Origin: Candidula unifasciata
Taxonomy: Eukaryota; Mollusca; Gastropoda; Stylommatophora; Geomitridae
Direction: 5' to 3'
DNA: 64,000 bases
Assembly (NCBI GenBank): GCA_905116865.2
Contig: CAJHNH020006667.1
Span: 636,012-700,011, forward strand
Under the pieces are notes generated by a model that had not been told where the DNA came from, searched no databases, and was given only the letters and a program-made list of their open reading frames with translations. This document shows, piece by piece, positions 20,006 to 31,369 of this stretch. Positions within the stretch are counted from its first letter, which is position 1; every line of letters begins with the position of its first letter. The position numbers were made by a program, and so were the translations under genes.

Positions 20006-21025
20006 CATACGACCACAATAATGAAAACTCAAGAGTTGAGATCAATTTAAGCGAAGCCCAACATGGATTAATAAAAAAAAAAAAAAAAACCTAACCTGAG
20101 AACCGTGTTTTATGCTTTAAAGAATGGCAATGACTTTTATGGAATGTTTGCACCTGTTCAAGAAAAAGCCCATGAACCCGTTTACACCAGTTATATGTCT
20201 GATTAATGATGATTTCACCAAGGAACTCCCCATTTGTTGCCATAAATGCCCCGTATTAAGATTGCCATCCTGATACGCACACGATTTATGGCAATCACCA
20301 AACTTGCGGCGATTCATGTGATTAAATGTAATCTGTGAAATCCATAGTTACAAATTTGTTGTTGTATCTGTGTAAGCTGATTATAGTTGTGACGTCAGTG
20401 CTGGTTACAGAATGAGACAGATCCACGAATAATTCCATTTACTGCAGTTCGAGTCTTCAAGTGAGAGGTTCTGCTGTTGGAATGCTTACTCGATATATCG
20501 AAAAGAGTTGTCTGTGAAGCTTGAAATGAGGAATGATTTCAGTGAGTTAAAATCCTATCTGTTAATTAGAGATAAATGATTAAAAGCTGCGTGAAAGATT
20601 CGCTTCAATAAATAAGACAACTACGCGATGCATTTTTTGTCTGTTCACGTGGACACTAAGGACGGGTTGGCAGAGTACTTGTTAGGTTTACAGAGGTTTG
20701 CAAGCTGTGGCATTCTGAGATTATTTTCTATGTCGTTGAGTGTCACGCTGCTGGCATACGTGATCATTATTCTATACGGCTGTTACAAAGCGAAGTCAAT
20801 AAGTAAGTCACAAATGGTTATGGGCAGGAAAAATGTAGTTGGTTTCTAGAGGTGTGATTAGGTGTGAGCAACATCGAACTATACGTCTCCATTCGTTAGG
20901 TGGCGCTAGGTGTTACATTTGCATTCGCACAGAAACATACAGAAACAAAATGTTGACTTTACTTACGGAGTGTACCCTCAAAGGACAACGTGCTGTTGTA
21001 CGCTTGGGTGGGGGGTGGGGGAGGG
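20006..21025. other. No recognisable gene; one A tract and a G-rich tract
   Basis: An A run near 20071-20087 and a G-rich stretch at 21006-21027 stand in unclassified sequence. Frames of 60-75 codons (20117-20317 -, 20628-20849 +) have no motif that I recognise. The second has one hydrophobic segment but no supporting context. Confidence 0.4.
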
Positions 21026-21029
21026 GGGA

Positions 21030-21410
21030 TGGATTGTCAAGGGGTGATTTTAACCATTTTAAAACATAAAAGAGGTGACATTGTAAATGCTTATTCACAC
21101 TGTAAAGTTCTATCGATGCTTTATGATGCACTTCGAAGAAAACGCCCAGGTCTGCTGACTAGAGGAGTACTGTTCCTTCATAACAATGCCAGACCATATA
21201 CGGCTCGGTTAACTCAGGAGAAAATTAACAATCTAATGTGGGAACTTGTGGAACGTCCACATTACAGCCCCACTTAGCCCATAGCAATTTCCACATTTTT
21301 TGGTCCACTAAAAACGCACTGTGGGGGGGGGGGGGGGGGGGGAGTGGGGGGGGGGGGGGGGGGAAAGACATTGGGGAGGGGGGGGAAAGACGGGAGGGGG
21401 GGGGGGGGGG

Positions 21411-21446
<36 letters not shown>

Positions 21447-21615
21447 TGAGGGGGGGGGGTTTCGAATGAAAGCCGAAGTGGAATGTAAAGTAAAAATATG
21501 GTGTAGAAAACAGAGCACACAGTTGTATGCAGCAGGCTTGGGAGGACTGATAAACTATGGGAGAAGAGCATACTTTTTAGTGGAAATTATATTGAAAATG
21601 AAAGGGACAGTTTAT
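21030..21615 (+). mobile_element. Mariner-like transposase fragment split by a G tract
   Basis: The frame reads KHKRGDIVNAYSHCKVLSML, then RRKRPGLLTRGVLFLHNNARPYTARLTQE, followed by VERPHYSPT. This is the mariner catalytic core; the usual 'HDNARPH' reads HNNARPY, so the second catalytic Asp is Asn. A G tract of about 140 bases (21321-21460) comes next. Beyond it, AEVECKVKIWCRKQSTQLYAAGLGGLI resembles the mariner C-terminus, so the G tract appears to lie inside the old ORF. The N-terminal part is missing. Confidence 0.8.
21321..21460. repeat. Long G tract (~140 bp)
   Basis: G runs of up to about 35 bases are interrupted by short A/T insertions such as 'aaagacattgggga'. This is the longest of about a dozen G or C tracts in the window and a strong quadruplex candidate. 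Sequencing or assembly error cannot be excluded. Confidence 0.95.
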
Positions 21616-21699
21616 GATTAAAGGTAAACGGTTTTCAAGTTGTTATCGTCTTTATTTTAAATTGTTTAATAACCATTTTGATTTATTTATTGACTTCCC

Positions 21700-21872
21700 C
21701 TCGTATTAATAATAATAATATTATTATCATTTTTGGTTTAATATTAACTATTGTTATTCTAGTTTTATTACTCTCCTCCTTCTTCTGCTCCTCTTCCTTC
21801 TTCTTCTTCTTTCTTTGTCTTCTTCTTCTTCTTCTTCTTCTTCTTCTTCTTCTTCTTCTTCTTCTTCTTCTT

Positions 21873-21903
<31 letters not shown>

Positions 21904-21915
21904 TTATTATTATTA

Positions 21916-21953
<38 letters not shown>

Positions 21954-22150
21954 TTTCCATCTAAATCTTTATCTTTATCTTCTTCTTTTTCTTCTTCTTC
22001 TTCTTCTTCTTTCTTTTTCTTTTTTTTTCTTTTTCTTTTTTCTTTTCTTTTTCTTTTTCTTTTTTCTTTTTCTTTTCTTTTTCTTTTTCTTTTTCTTTTT
22101 CTTCTTCTTCTTCTTCTTCTTCTTTTCTTCTTCTTCTTCTTCTTCTTCTT

Positions 22151-22181
<31 letters not shown>

Positions 22182-22300
22182 TCTTCTTCTTCTTCTTCTT
22201 CTTCTTCTCCCTTCTCCTTCTCCTTCTCCTTCTTCTCTCTTCTTTTTTCTTCTTCTTCTTCTTCTTCTTCTTCTTCTTCTTCTTCTTCTTCTACATCCTC
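21700..22300. repeat. Compound AAT, CTT, ATT and TTTTTC microsatellite
   Basis: ATT units (21705-21730) are followed by (CTT)n (21820-21900), (ATT)n (21901-21950), TTTTTC-type repeats (22005-22100), (CTT)n (22100-22280) and 'ctgctaccact' variants. Frames are homopolymeric Leu, Phe, Ser or Glu, Lys. Confidence 0.97.
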
Positions 22301-23035
22301 ACCCACTGCGACCACTGCTACCACTGCTACAAATACTGCTGCCGCTGTTGCTAATACTACTTCTCCTTCTGCAACAGCTGCTACTGAAACAACAATGGTC
22401 ATATCTTGCATCACATTGCTATGTCCATTTAAGCTTGCAGATGACGTTATGTGTTTTGCATTCTTAAAGCTTGTTTTAAAATATGCATTTGAAACTATTT
22501 CGTCATTGTAAATGATAGATTTCTCCTTTATCACGCACAGTAACCAACTAAGTTTCATGAACATTTTGTTGTCCTTGGTATTATTTCCCTTTTGCTGACC
22601 TGATAACATCGATCATTGCATTTGTTTTTTTGTCACCACTTTTACATCACTTTTATTTGGTTAGAGACATTGTCTTCCATTTCTTGTTTCTCGGTTTTTA
22701 TTTCAAAGTATCCTTTCATCCAGTTAAACCTGACACAAAAATCATGATATGCCATGTAATGACATAAAGATCTCGAAGAGCCATTTCATGTCCACTGTCG
22801 TTTTTATGAAGATTTTTTTCTTATCGTATTAGGATCAAATTTCCTTTGAGATGGCGGAATTCATTATTCTGTGGAATCTGCAACCTCCTCCATAAAATTA
22901 CAGAGAGGATAAGGCTGCAATTCGTAGCAAGCCCTTAACAAATCTTGAATTTGAAATACGTTTGCACAAACAGGGACGCATTTTGTCTTTCTTTTTGTAA
23001 CTTTTTATGTCTTAGGCAACGCCCAATATAAGATC
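22301..23035. other. No recognisable gene
   Basis: Unclassified AT-rich sequence; no protein signature or repeat family identified. Confidence 0.45.
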
Positions 23036-23040
23036 AACTG

Positions 23041-23900
23041 TTGTCTAAATGGATCAAGCAAGGCATGGAATGTTACGTTATTTGTTATGTTTGCTTTCAT
23101 TATCGTAAGGAACTCTGGCCAGTTCTTTCGACATGCTGTAAAATAGATGCACCTTTAAAAGTTATAGACGCATGTCTATTCTTTATTAACAAATCTTATG
23201 AGAAAGCTCAGCTACATAGTCTGCTGCGGTTGAGCTTTGTCATAAGATCTGCTCATGATGTGTTACCCTCTGGCCCCAATATGGCTAAATGGAGTGCTAC
23301 AACCGACCAGACGTGTTCACTATGCAGATACAAGCAGACGTTCGAGTACGTATTGTCCGTGTGCTGAAAAGACCTAGGCCAGGGACGATATACATAGCGT
23401 CACAATAAAGTCCTGAAAGAGAAAGCGGACACTGTGGATCAAGCCAGGACGAGAGCCACCACGAGGGCCAGTCCTAACGTCTGCCAGATGCGCTTCCTCA
23501 AGGCTGGGCAGATTTCTAAAGGAAAATTCAACAAGATCGCAAATTCCCCATCAATACTTGACTGTGTGATGGACTGGTTACTGGCGGTCGACCTGCCTGG
23601 TTTCCAGAAATACCCTGAATCAATCTGAAAGACGGGGCTGAGACCAAATATGGTTCTTTCAAAAAGTACCGTGAAATAATGGCCGGCCTGATGAGACATG
23701 AGGCGTACACAGTGAAACTCTTCGCCTTTAAATTACGCCTAAGAGGGCTTATCTCGACCCCCGGATACATTGTACTTAAGCACCTGGGCTTGAGAGGTAA
23801 GGAACGGAAACGGTTACTTAAATATCTAGGCAAAGCGGCTAAAATGGCTTCGAGTTGGTTGTAGAAGCAACGGAACGTCGTGGGGTATAAACCTCTGTAG
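23041..23900 (+). mobile_element. LINE ORF C-terminal region with zinc-binding and nuclease-like end
   Basis: The first frame has AQLHSLLRLSFVIRSAHDVL and DQTCSLCRYKQTFEYVLSVC, a C-x2-C...C metal-binding block common after the RT in non-LTR elements. The expected His reads Tyr in FEYVLSVC. Shifted frames continue with VDQARTRATTRASPN, FLKAGQ, and then STPGYIVLKHLGLRGKERKRL and LGKAAKMASSWLW. The latter fits the end of a family with a C-terminal nuclease-like domain ('EVGCRGF ... STxRLLxxLGLxGxxRKR'). Stops between the blocks make it a pseudogene. No RT core is present. Confidence 0.65.
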
Positions 23901-24275
23901 ACTTGTCTGACATCCCTCTAAGGCCAAAGTATTCGGGTAAAGTCTGCTAGTTTCCCCCTGCCAACTGCCAAAATCTAACATCTGTCAGATGAACCAGCCG
24001 TAAGCTTGTCATGAAGGTAGTCGCATGTTTTGCTGCCACAGCGACAATATAAAACACCAAACATCGTAATACCTATTGCAAAGCAACTATTTCGTTTTGT
24101 CCAACGTACGTTAAGTGCAGCAAGAGATGTCCGTGTCCTGACGTCATGAACCAGGTAGGCCCACATTCCGAGACTGTCTAAGAGTATATTGGCCCGAAAC
24201 AATTGTCGACGAGGGGCCCACCTACTGATGAACGATAGACTCCTGCTGTAAATGATCCCACTGTTAAGTTCTTAT
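23901..24275. other. No recognisable gene
   Basis: Possibly the 3' UTR of the LINE to the left; no further motif seen. Confidence 0.4.
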
Positions 24276-24281
24276 TACTAA

Positions 24282-24332
<51 letters not shown>
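24276..24332. repeat. (ATT)n microsatellite
   Basis: About 17 tandem ATT units. Confidence 0.95.
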
Positions 24333-24720
24333 GACAATGTTAATAACCCTAAGAAGCTTTTACAAACTTTGTTGGGACTAAAAAAAAAATATAAAAAAAA
24401 AACCCAGGTATTGGCAGTTGATATTCTTTCCTTGTTATTACTACTTTAACCCATGCTTGCCTTATAGACAGGCAAGAATTACTTATAGCATAGCAATGTG
24501 AGAACTTACGAGCAAATTTTTATTAAAGCTAACTACAAGAATATTTATTTTGTTAAATAAAATCTACTTTTATTTCTTCTTCTATTTCAATTATTTCAGA
24601 TGTTATCTCGCCTATATTCCACAATTTAAAGCAAAAGTCAGTCTGAGCTTTTTGATAAATCAAAATAGTTTGTCTTCGAGGGTTGCAAGCATAATAAAGT
24701 AAAGGAAATTTCCGACGATT
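24333..24720. other. No recognisable gene
   Basis: AT-rich sequence with A tracts near 24380-24400; nothing recognised. Confidence 0.45.
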
Positions 24721-24724
24721 CAAG

Positions 24725-24905
24725 CGTATTGGGCATATAGGGATATAAGTATATTTTTAAAGTCAATCGGGACTCTTTGGGTGATGTGACCAACATAACG
24801 CCAGCCGCCTTTACTTTCCATGACGTTCCTTACTAAGTAACTATTCAAGGCGGGGTCAACATTGGAGCCAAGTCCATCCCACCCGTTCTAGACCGGCTCA
24901 GGCAA
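24725..24905 (-). repeat. SINE-A copy (diverged)
   Basis: The minus-strand order agrees with SINE-A: 'ctccaatgttgaccccgcct' region, 'acgtcatggaaagtaaaggc', 'ggctggcgttatgttggtca' and 'catcacccaaagagtcc'. The tRNA-like head is lost or unrecognisable. Confidence 0.6.
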
Positions 24906-25014
24906 ACAACTAGTCCTTTTCAGGACTAGCAGACTTCATACCCAAATGCCATAAATACAGCTCTCACCACATCGGACATTATGTGTGTGTATGTGTGTGT
25001 GTGCGTGTGTGGTT

Positions 25015-25440
25015 TTTTTTTCACTTTAGAAGTCTCGGGGGTTGGCATCCTTTTGAAATTTTTTCCAGGTGATGCCGGTGTGTTGGGAAAGGAGCAGGCA
25101 TTTAGACTGACCGGTTCTGCACCTCTCGATGGTGAACTGATGTATGACAGACTGCATGTTGTGAGGGCTCTTTGAGCAGTGACCGATTGAGCGAGAGAAC
25201 AGTGCCGGGGCACAGATAGATCATTACAGTCTGGGGGGAGTGGCGCAGCAAAGAGTTACAAGGGGATCTGGCCGGCGCTCAGCACCCAGGGGAAAGGCGA
25301 GACGGATATACAATCAGGCAGTTACTGGTGCCATCGGAATTTTAACTCTTCGCTTGTTGCTGAAGATGGATACGGAGCGCTTATGGCGATGTCGCGAGTG
25401 CTATGATTTCGATTCTTATTTAAACATTCAATGCGATATA
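25015..25440 (+). mobile_element. LINE RNase H C-terminal half and ORF end
   Basis: The frame shows FPGDAGVLGKEQAFRLTGSA, in which 'GHAGVxGNExAxRLxGSA' is altered (H to D, N to K). PLDGELMYDRLHVVRAL follows. After a break, SGRRSAPRGKARRIYNQAVTGA and LLLKMDTERLWRCRECYD match the ORF end of this LINE type. The 160-codon open frame from 25240 therefore starts as LINE sequence; its later part (from about 25440) is unrecognised and probably 3' UTR read-through. Confidence 0.75.
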
Positions 25441-25765
25441 TCTGTATATCAAATGACGGTGTCTTCCGCTTTTTTTCTTTTACCCAATCAGCCTTTTTTT
25501 TCACGCTTTATACGAGATAACGGCGTCCATTGGAATGCGTCTGTAAACTTGCGAGAGCCTTTTAAAATGCTCCTAACTCTGTATATCTATTCTGTTTTGT
25601 ATTTTATTGAAGTCTTCTGTATAGAAACAATAAACTTCGCTCTTTTGCTGCAAAATCCAGCCATACAAGTTATGAACTATATTAGATGTAAGGACCTCTG
25701 CTTCTTTGGAAAATCAAGTTAAAAATAAAAAGAATATTCTTTATTATACTGATTAGCCAAAACTG
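25441..25765. other. Unrecognised sequence, open in one frame to 25722
   Basis: The frame continues open from the LINE fragment for about 95 codons with hydrophobic patches. No family is recognised. I read it as LINE 3' UTR rather than a gene. Confidence 0.4.
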
Positions 25766-25769
25766 CTGA

Positions 25770-26010
25770 TTACTGCCTTTATAAACTACTTTTGCGGTGT
25801 GGACAGGAAGGTCTTTGAGTCTGAGGATTTACGGCTATATGGCTAGTGCTGTCACCACAATTGTGCAAGTGAGAATTTTCACTTTGCCCCACCTCCCCCA
25901 AATCCCCCCCCCCCCCCAGAAAACAATCCCTACCCTAACCGAGGATTTGAAACCGGGATTAGAGCATAGCGTTCCAACCGTTCGAACAGCCGCTCCTCAT
26001 TATATTGATC
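25770..26010 (-). repeat. SINE-F copy
   Basis: On the minus strand: a tRNA-like head from 'ctgttcgaacggttggaacg' to 'cccggtttcaaatcctcggt', then a C/G tract. The body includes 'ggcaaagtgaaaattctcac', 'gacagcactagccatatagc' and 'cgtaaatcctcagactcaaa'. The same order is present at 41093-41330. Confidence 0.8.
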
Positions 26011-26435
26011 AATACTTGTTAATCCGGAACGCTGTGATTGCAATTTACACTAAATATAATGTTAAAGTTGATTGCCCGGGTTATTAGGCACATAAGACGG
26101 TGCTAAGCACAAGCTTAACCAGGTCATCATTATGAAACTGCTGTTTTAATTACAAATAGTACCCTGAGGTTGGATTGCAATCCAGACAAAAGAGAAATCT
26201 AGTCGTTGTCTTTCTTAACACCAGTCAGCAACTTAATGTCGTTACTAAAATAAATAAACCCAACACGATAATTGGTCAGTAATCTTTTCCCTAAAGCTAC
26301 ACGATCATGTAGGAAGTCATCCACAGACAACTAAAAACAAGGAAAAGCAAGAAGACAATGTGGAAATAAAGAGAAATGATGGAAAGACATAGAAAGAATA
26401 TACATATACACAATTCCTTCTGCTGCATAAAATCT
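26011..26435. other. No recognisable gene
   Basis: Unclassified sequence; no motif or repeat identified. Confidence 0.4.
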
Positions 26436-26439
26436 AGAA

Positions 26440-26640
26440 ACATGAGTTGCAAACCCTTTGGCTCGGTACTATGGATATCGCAACCCTTCCGCCTTGATTC
26501 CAGATAGATACCGTAGATCTAAGAAATGTGTGGCTTTTCTGCCTATCCCCAAGCGTGAACTCGGGCCACAAGTAGTTTGTCACCAGGTCGCCGCGCAGCT
26601 ATTTTATACAACTTAGCTAACGCGCCGGGTGCTGCCACAA
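26440..26640 (-). repeat. SINE-E copy
   Basis: It is the reverse complement of the 5485-5680 blocks: 'ctatggatatcgc', 'gccttgattcca', 'gtggcttttctgcctatccc' and 'cgtgaactcgggccacaa'. The tRNA-like head is at the right-hand end. Confidence 0.7.
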
Positions 26641-27150
26641 TATGTCTGTGATGCCCTGAAAACTTTTACAAAGATTTAAAATTCAATACACATAAAAGAA
26701 ACTGTTTGTGCCTGACGTTTAACAACGACGTTTAACATGTTTTTGAAAATTCAGAAATATTCATTATTGATTGTGATCAATACGAAGCTGTCGTTTTATT
26801 TAAAACTGGTCGGTTTCTGCTAGGACAAAGCCAAACACATAACAGCACAGTAATTTAAAACCGTCTAGAGAAGACAAGTTCAAGAATTGTTCCTAGTTAG
26901 CTGTGTGCTAGTTGATCAGCTGACAAGCGACTGTTCAACTTGACAGTGGAGTGTTTGATAAAGATGATGAACACAGATATTATCAGAACTTGAAGAGGCA
27001 GGCTGTGTTATTTAGAGATTTCCATCTTTATAGAGTCAGGTAGCCAAACGCAGCCATAATTATAAGGTGCCTGGTTACCAAGTATGACGTCATCTTCATG
27101 GTTGTTGTCGGTTGGTAACAAAGCAATAAGCATTGATCATGCCCTACCGT
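26641..27150. other. No recognisable gene
   Basis: AT-rich unclassified sequence. Confidence 0.4.
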
Positions 27151-27445
27151 TCCGTTGCTTTGCTTACAAAAATCGTCACGTTCAACCCAGCATTCCCAAA
27201 AGGGGAAGCTATTTTAGCTATAATTGTGACTAGGTTATGTGTGCTAGACAAAATGGCTTAGCATTACACGTCATCAAAAGCCCTGGAAAGGACTCCGGCA
27301 GTGTTGATGCGATCATAGCGACAAACCCAAATACTTTCCCAACCTGCGGCGAAATCGTCTACCGGCGAGCATATGGGCAACCCAGCCACTGTCATGGTTG
27401 CCTTAGAAGTACAGGACCCTGCTCCCAGGAAATCATCGTTATCGT
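27150..27445 (+). repeat. Repeat family I, copy 1
   Basis: 'cgttcaacccagcattccca' and 'aaggggaagc', then 'tgtgactaggttatgtgtgc', 'aaatggcttagcattac', 'gatgcgatcatagcgac', 'catatgggcaaccc'. The same order occurs at 37985-38200 in the same orientation. Class unknown. Confidence 0.65.
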
Positions 27446-28015
27446 TTAGTGTCGTCGGACATTATACTGGTCACAAGGTATTATCATCAACATCCATTAC
27501 GTTTTGTCCTGTGTATTCCTTTTAATATCATGGATGGATTCGTGCCCGGCACTTTCACCTCTTTCGACAGCAAGTTTTTTCTTGGACGTCTTCCTTTCCT
27601 CAGTCCATTTTCCACTGAAGTGCCTGTTTGCTGATACCCTGTCTGCTTCAGCTCATTAAGTGCCCAGTATATAATGATACACACCCTTTACCAGCCCCCT
27701 TCCCCTTTCATTCCCATAGCGTTGATTCAAAGGGCTATCATGAAGTGCTTGATGCCACGAACAGAATAATCGTTTACGTTTTAATCAACAGTTTTAAAAT
27801 CAATTTATTCGTCCGCTGTAATCGTTAAGTTACACTGTGTAGTCTTTGAATGTTTAATGACAATATAAAAATGTTTGATGACACTATATAAATGTTTGAT
27901 GACACTATAAAATACCTAGACTTCCCAGGGAGTAATCCGGGGCTTCATATCTGAGGAAGTAGATCAGATATAATTCTCCCTCTACTAGTATGTAGTAAAA
28001 GGTAATTAGTTAGGG
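27446..28015. other. No firm feature; short tandem repeat at 27848-27912
   Basis: Units of 'tgtttgatgacactatata' recur about three times at 27848-27912. A minus-strand frame near 27487-27684 has a weak resemblance to a transposase C-terminus but cannot be supported. Confidence 0.4.
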
Positions 28016-28020
28016 ATGTT

Positions 28021-28150
28021 TCGTTTGAAGTCGAATTGATCTGCCTTGCATACAAATAGGTCAGATCTCTGAAACGGATATGATTGCAAGCTCAAGTTCT
28101 GAGACAAGATCAAAGTCCAGGAATGGATGAACAACAAGAACTTGGTCGGA
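28021..28150 (+). repeat. Repeat family G copy
   Basis: 'gtttgaagtcgaattgatct', 'gcatacaaataggtcagatc', 'tgaaacggatatga', 'aagtccaggaatggatgaac' align with the copies at 4980 and 46940. Confidence 0.65.
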
Positions 28151-28229
28151 GTTACACAGCCGATGTTTGCTAATAGAATGAGATGCCTACATTCCCTAAA
28201 CTACGAAATATAAAGTAATCAATATGTGA

Positions 28230-28425
28230 TGCAGTAAGTACTGAATTTTGCAAAATGAAGAGTATTTTATGCAGTCTTTCTTTGTCGTTTGAGACGAGCG
28301 AGAGTTTTTTTAAAAGCTATATACATCCTATCTTTATATATGGAAGTGAATCATGGACAATGGGTCGATTAGTGAAAACCTATTTGGAAGCTGTGAAAAT
28401 GTGGTTTTTGTCACAACCCTGTAAG
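28230..28425 (+). mobile_element. LINE C-terminal connector fragment
   Basis: MKSILCSLSLSFETSESFFKSY, HPIFIYGSESWTMGRLVK and YLEAVKMWF match the post-RT connector of RTE-like LINEs ('MKxILxxxxLSxxTRxRILKxYIxPxLxYGxESWT'). It is truncated on both sides. The same segment recurs at 50770-50930 and 54320-54500. Confidence 0.75.
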
Positions 28426-29340
28426 TACAGTCAGTGGCGGAATGGACCACACCGCAGGGTGTGCCGAGTGTGACAAAGGTCAATGCCGTGACTGGCCTAG
28501 TCTGGGCTGTTCACGGTGAAACTGTGGCTCAGTGGAGACCAATTGAGGATGACGGGAAACAGTGAACTCTGTTGCAAACAAGTTCGCTACACGATTACCC
28601 CAGGGGCAGGTGAACGGGTCAAAAGACACGAGGTGAAAGAACACAGGGAATTCAGCTTTCGGACCGAGTAGACGTGTTAGCGAGACAGTGATAGTATATT
28701 AGAGTTAGGATATTTCTTTAGTGACTGCATAGATTATTTACAGTGTTCTGTTAGAATAGGATAGTCTTGTGTGCTGTGTATTTAACTGGTACAAGGTATG
28801 GTGTTGTGCCATAATAACTAAATAGTGTCCAGTTACTTCTGACCAGTAAAATCATTTAGGCACATGTTGTGTGAGAGAATGTCTAACCTTGGCACTCTGA
28901 CCCTGCACTAGACAGAGGTTGTGACATCTTGGTTGGTCAGTGTGTCGATAGGTAAGAGCGTATCTCGTGCCAGTGTGGTTTGTGCGCCGGAGATTGCATG
29001 TGGAACGTACTGAAGAGCGAGGCGACTGTAAAGCTTGTTCAGCCAGAGGGTCCAGGCAATAGGTGGCCATACAGCGGGGAGTCAACTGTTTTTTGTATTA
29101 CCTGTACTTTCAATCAAGATTGTCGTGTGTGCTCTGTGTGCGTTCGGGTTCAGTGTGTGTTGAAGGTTAGTTTGTCTGTCATAGGCCCAGTTACGAGCCA
29201 CGGACCATCAAGGTCACCTCGAGGTCTGTGACAGTTTTATAGACGAATGTTGTTTTAAACAGAGCATTAAGACAGCATCAGTACCGCAGGACTAGGCCTA
29301 CAGCTATCTAATCCCCCTATTAAAACCTTTTAAGGATCAT
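28426..29340. other. No recognisable gene
   Basis: No protein motif or known repeat was recognised over about 900 bp. Frames near 28852-29231 are short and featureless. It could be UTR or transposon-internal sequence. Confidence 0.4.
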
Positions 29341-29344
29341 TCAA

Positions 29345-30785
29345 AGCTCAGTGGCCTTAGAATCATCACCTTACAAAAAAACATTTGGAAAGGTCTTGGA
29401 AAAGATAGTTGCTGTAAAGCTGCAAGCATTTTTGAAAAGGCGAAAGCTTCTCCCAAGAGGTCTGGGAAGCTACAGGCCAGGAAAGGACACATGGGCTGAT
29501 GCTTCCACTTTTGCTTTTTGACATCTATGAAGGGTTCCAGAACAGACAGGAAACTATGGCAGAAGCACAGGATCTCGGGTATGCTTATAACAGAGTAAGA
29601 TACGACATCTTGATGACTGCACCGAAGGAGAAGGAAGTCAGTCCATGGCTGGCTAATTGGGTTGCAGTAGTCTGTATTCACGTCGGATTGCTCCCCTACT
29701 GGGCTTCTGGACCTCAGAACCATGCAGTTTGGCTCCAGGACTGCCACAGGGATTAGCCATCTCGCCTGTGCTCTTTAACGTGAATACGAGCAAGACTGCA
29801 AGCCAAAAGCAGCAGGTGTTGGAAGGATACTGACTTTTGCGGACAATTATACTTGCATTTATGCAGGGAGAAGAGATGAAACAAACAGCCTGGGAGCTAC
29901 AAGCGACAGTGGATAAAGTGACTGATTGGTGTACATAAAAGAGGGCTGTCGTCCACTGGGTAAAGATGTCTGTTTTGTGGTGTTCTCTAGACAACAGGAT
30001 CGTTAGAGCTAATGTCCCAATTCTCATGATAGATGGTAGAAACGTCAACAGAGAGAGCAAACTGAAGTACCAGGGAATTACATTTGACAGAAGCAGAGTG
30101 TTGTGACAGGAATCGAAACAGGACTTAGTGCACTTAAGATCAGGGCTGCAACTGACATAGAGCAGAGAATGCTTTTCACACTATATCAGCAGCTGATCCT
30201 GTCAGTGGTTGATTATGGCCTGGGACTGCTTACTGTCTTAAAAGGTCAGATAGACAAACTAGAGCGATACAGAACGCAGCTATGCGGGTCATTCTGGGTT
30301 GCACCAGAGACATCCCCGTGGTGTGTATGCGATACATCCTTTGTTTGCCGACTGTTGCATCTAGGCACAAGGTGCTGCAGGCGAAGTCATATTTCAGGGT
30401 AGCTGCAGACACAAACCACCCTTTACACGAAGCTCTGGGTCAGCGGCTGATAAGAGAGTAGTCATGGATGGCTCAAGCAGAAGACACAATCAGACAGGTT
30501 TGCATCATTGAGAACATTAGGAGAGGAGAGGAGTGGATCAAAGTGCCACCTGAACATTCAGACTTGTATAGTTTCATAATTACACTGAGCCGGAAATGCA
30601 GAAACTGGCCAGCAGGTGCCACGGAGATGGAAATTCAGTAATTCAAGATAATGCTCGCTCATAGGATTTGATCATTTACACAGAAGACGGTTCAGTTTCA
30701 AGGGGCAAAATACGTGCTTGGTTCTTCTTAGCAAAAGTTAATGGTCGACGTTTGGTGCAGGAGAGCCTAGCATATGATACCACTT
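29345..30785 (+). mobile_element. Non-LTR retrotransposon, RT to RNase H (copy 2, decayed)
   Basis: This is the same family as 20-560: KIVAVKLQAFLKRRKLLPRG, SYRPGKDTWADA, PKEKEVSPWLANWVA, and LAPGLPQGLAISPVLFNV in shifted frames. Motif C is damaged ('gcggacaattatactt', one extra base in the FADDI codons). It then continues with DNRIVRANVPILMIDGRNV, ESKLKYQGITFDRSRV, TGIETGLSALKIRAATDIEQ and VDYGLGLLTVLKGQIDKLER. IYTEDGSVSRGKIRAWFFLAKVNGRRLVQES (30670-30775) is the start of an RNase H domain. Many breaks are present. Confidence 0.9.
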
Positions 30786-30809
30786 TGGAGTGAAAAATAC
30801 GAATAAATG

Positions 30810-31090
30810 AAGATGTCTTGAAAGAAACTGACCCACGTAGAAAATTAATTGGCCACATCAGAAAGAGATAAGTTGCTTTCTTGAGTCATGTGATGAAAAG
30901 GATAAAACTGGAGCAAATCATGACAGTAAGAAAATTTAGGGGAAGGGAGACAGATGGAGAGCGAGATAAAAGATGCTGGACAGTTTGACGTCTTGGCAGA
31001 ATTGATTTAAAGTACACGAGACAGAAGGTTGTGGATAGACATGACTACCGACGCCACGCGGCGTGGATTTTAAGAAAAAGATGAAGTACT
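30810..31090 (+). mobile_element. LINE 3' end fragment
   Basis: LKETDPRRKLIGHIRKR, FLSHVMKRIKLEQIMTVRKF, and after a break WTV*RLGRID, RQKVVDRHDYRRHAAW follow the C-terminal pattern of the elements at 50620-51255. It ends near 'gaaaaagatg'. Confidence 0.65.
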
Positions 31091-31365
31091 GGGTGGTTGA
31101 TTGTTTGATTGTTTGGTGGGTTTACTGTACAAGTGTTAGTTACTTGACGTATTTGTTTGCTGCTTGGTGAAGGTATTAGTGGTTCTGGTTATAATTTCGA
31201 AAACACGTATTTTATTATTGCTAAATTCTAATTTTTCCACGACATTCATTTGGATTCTATTATAATTTCAGATTTTCTACCAGACACTGATACCATTCGA
31301 ATGGGGAAACATGTTTTTATAGACACGTGGAAATATGTTTTGATGAGGCTACTTTCTTTTTGTTG
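31091..31365. other. Unclassified spacer
   Basis: AT-rich; no motif seen. Confidence 0.4.
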
Positions 31366-31369
31366 TTGT

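Noticed and set aside
20628..20849. Small membrane protein gene
   Set aside because: One hydrophobic stretch in a 73-codon frame, with no homology, splice or context support.
21678..22609. 277- and 220-codon open frames
   Set aside because: Encoded by CTT, ATT and TTTTTC repeats; no domain.
25240..25722. 160-codon frame as a novel gene
   Set aside because: Its first 60 or so codons match a LINE ORF end; the rest has no signature and is probably UTR.
27487..27684. Minus-strand frame as a piggyBac-like transposase C-terminus
   Set aside because: Only a vague 'TGT...LPKEV' resemblance and no catalytic motif; cannot be supported without a search.
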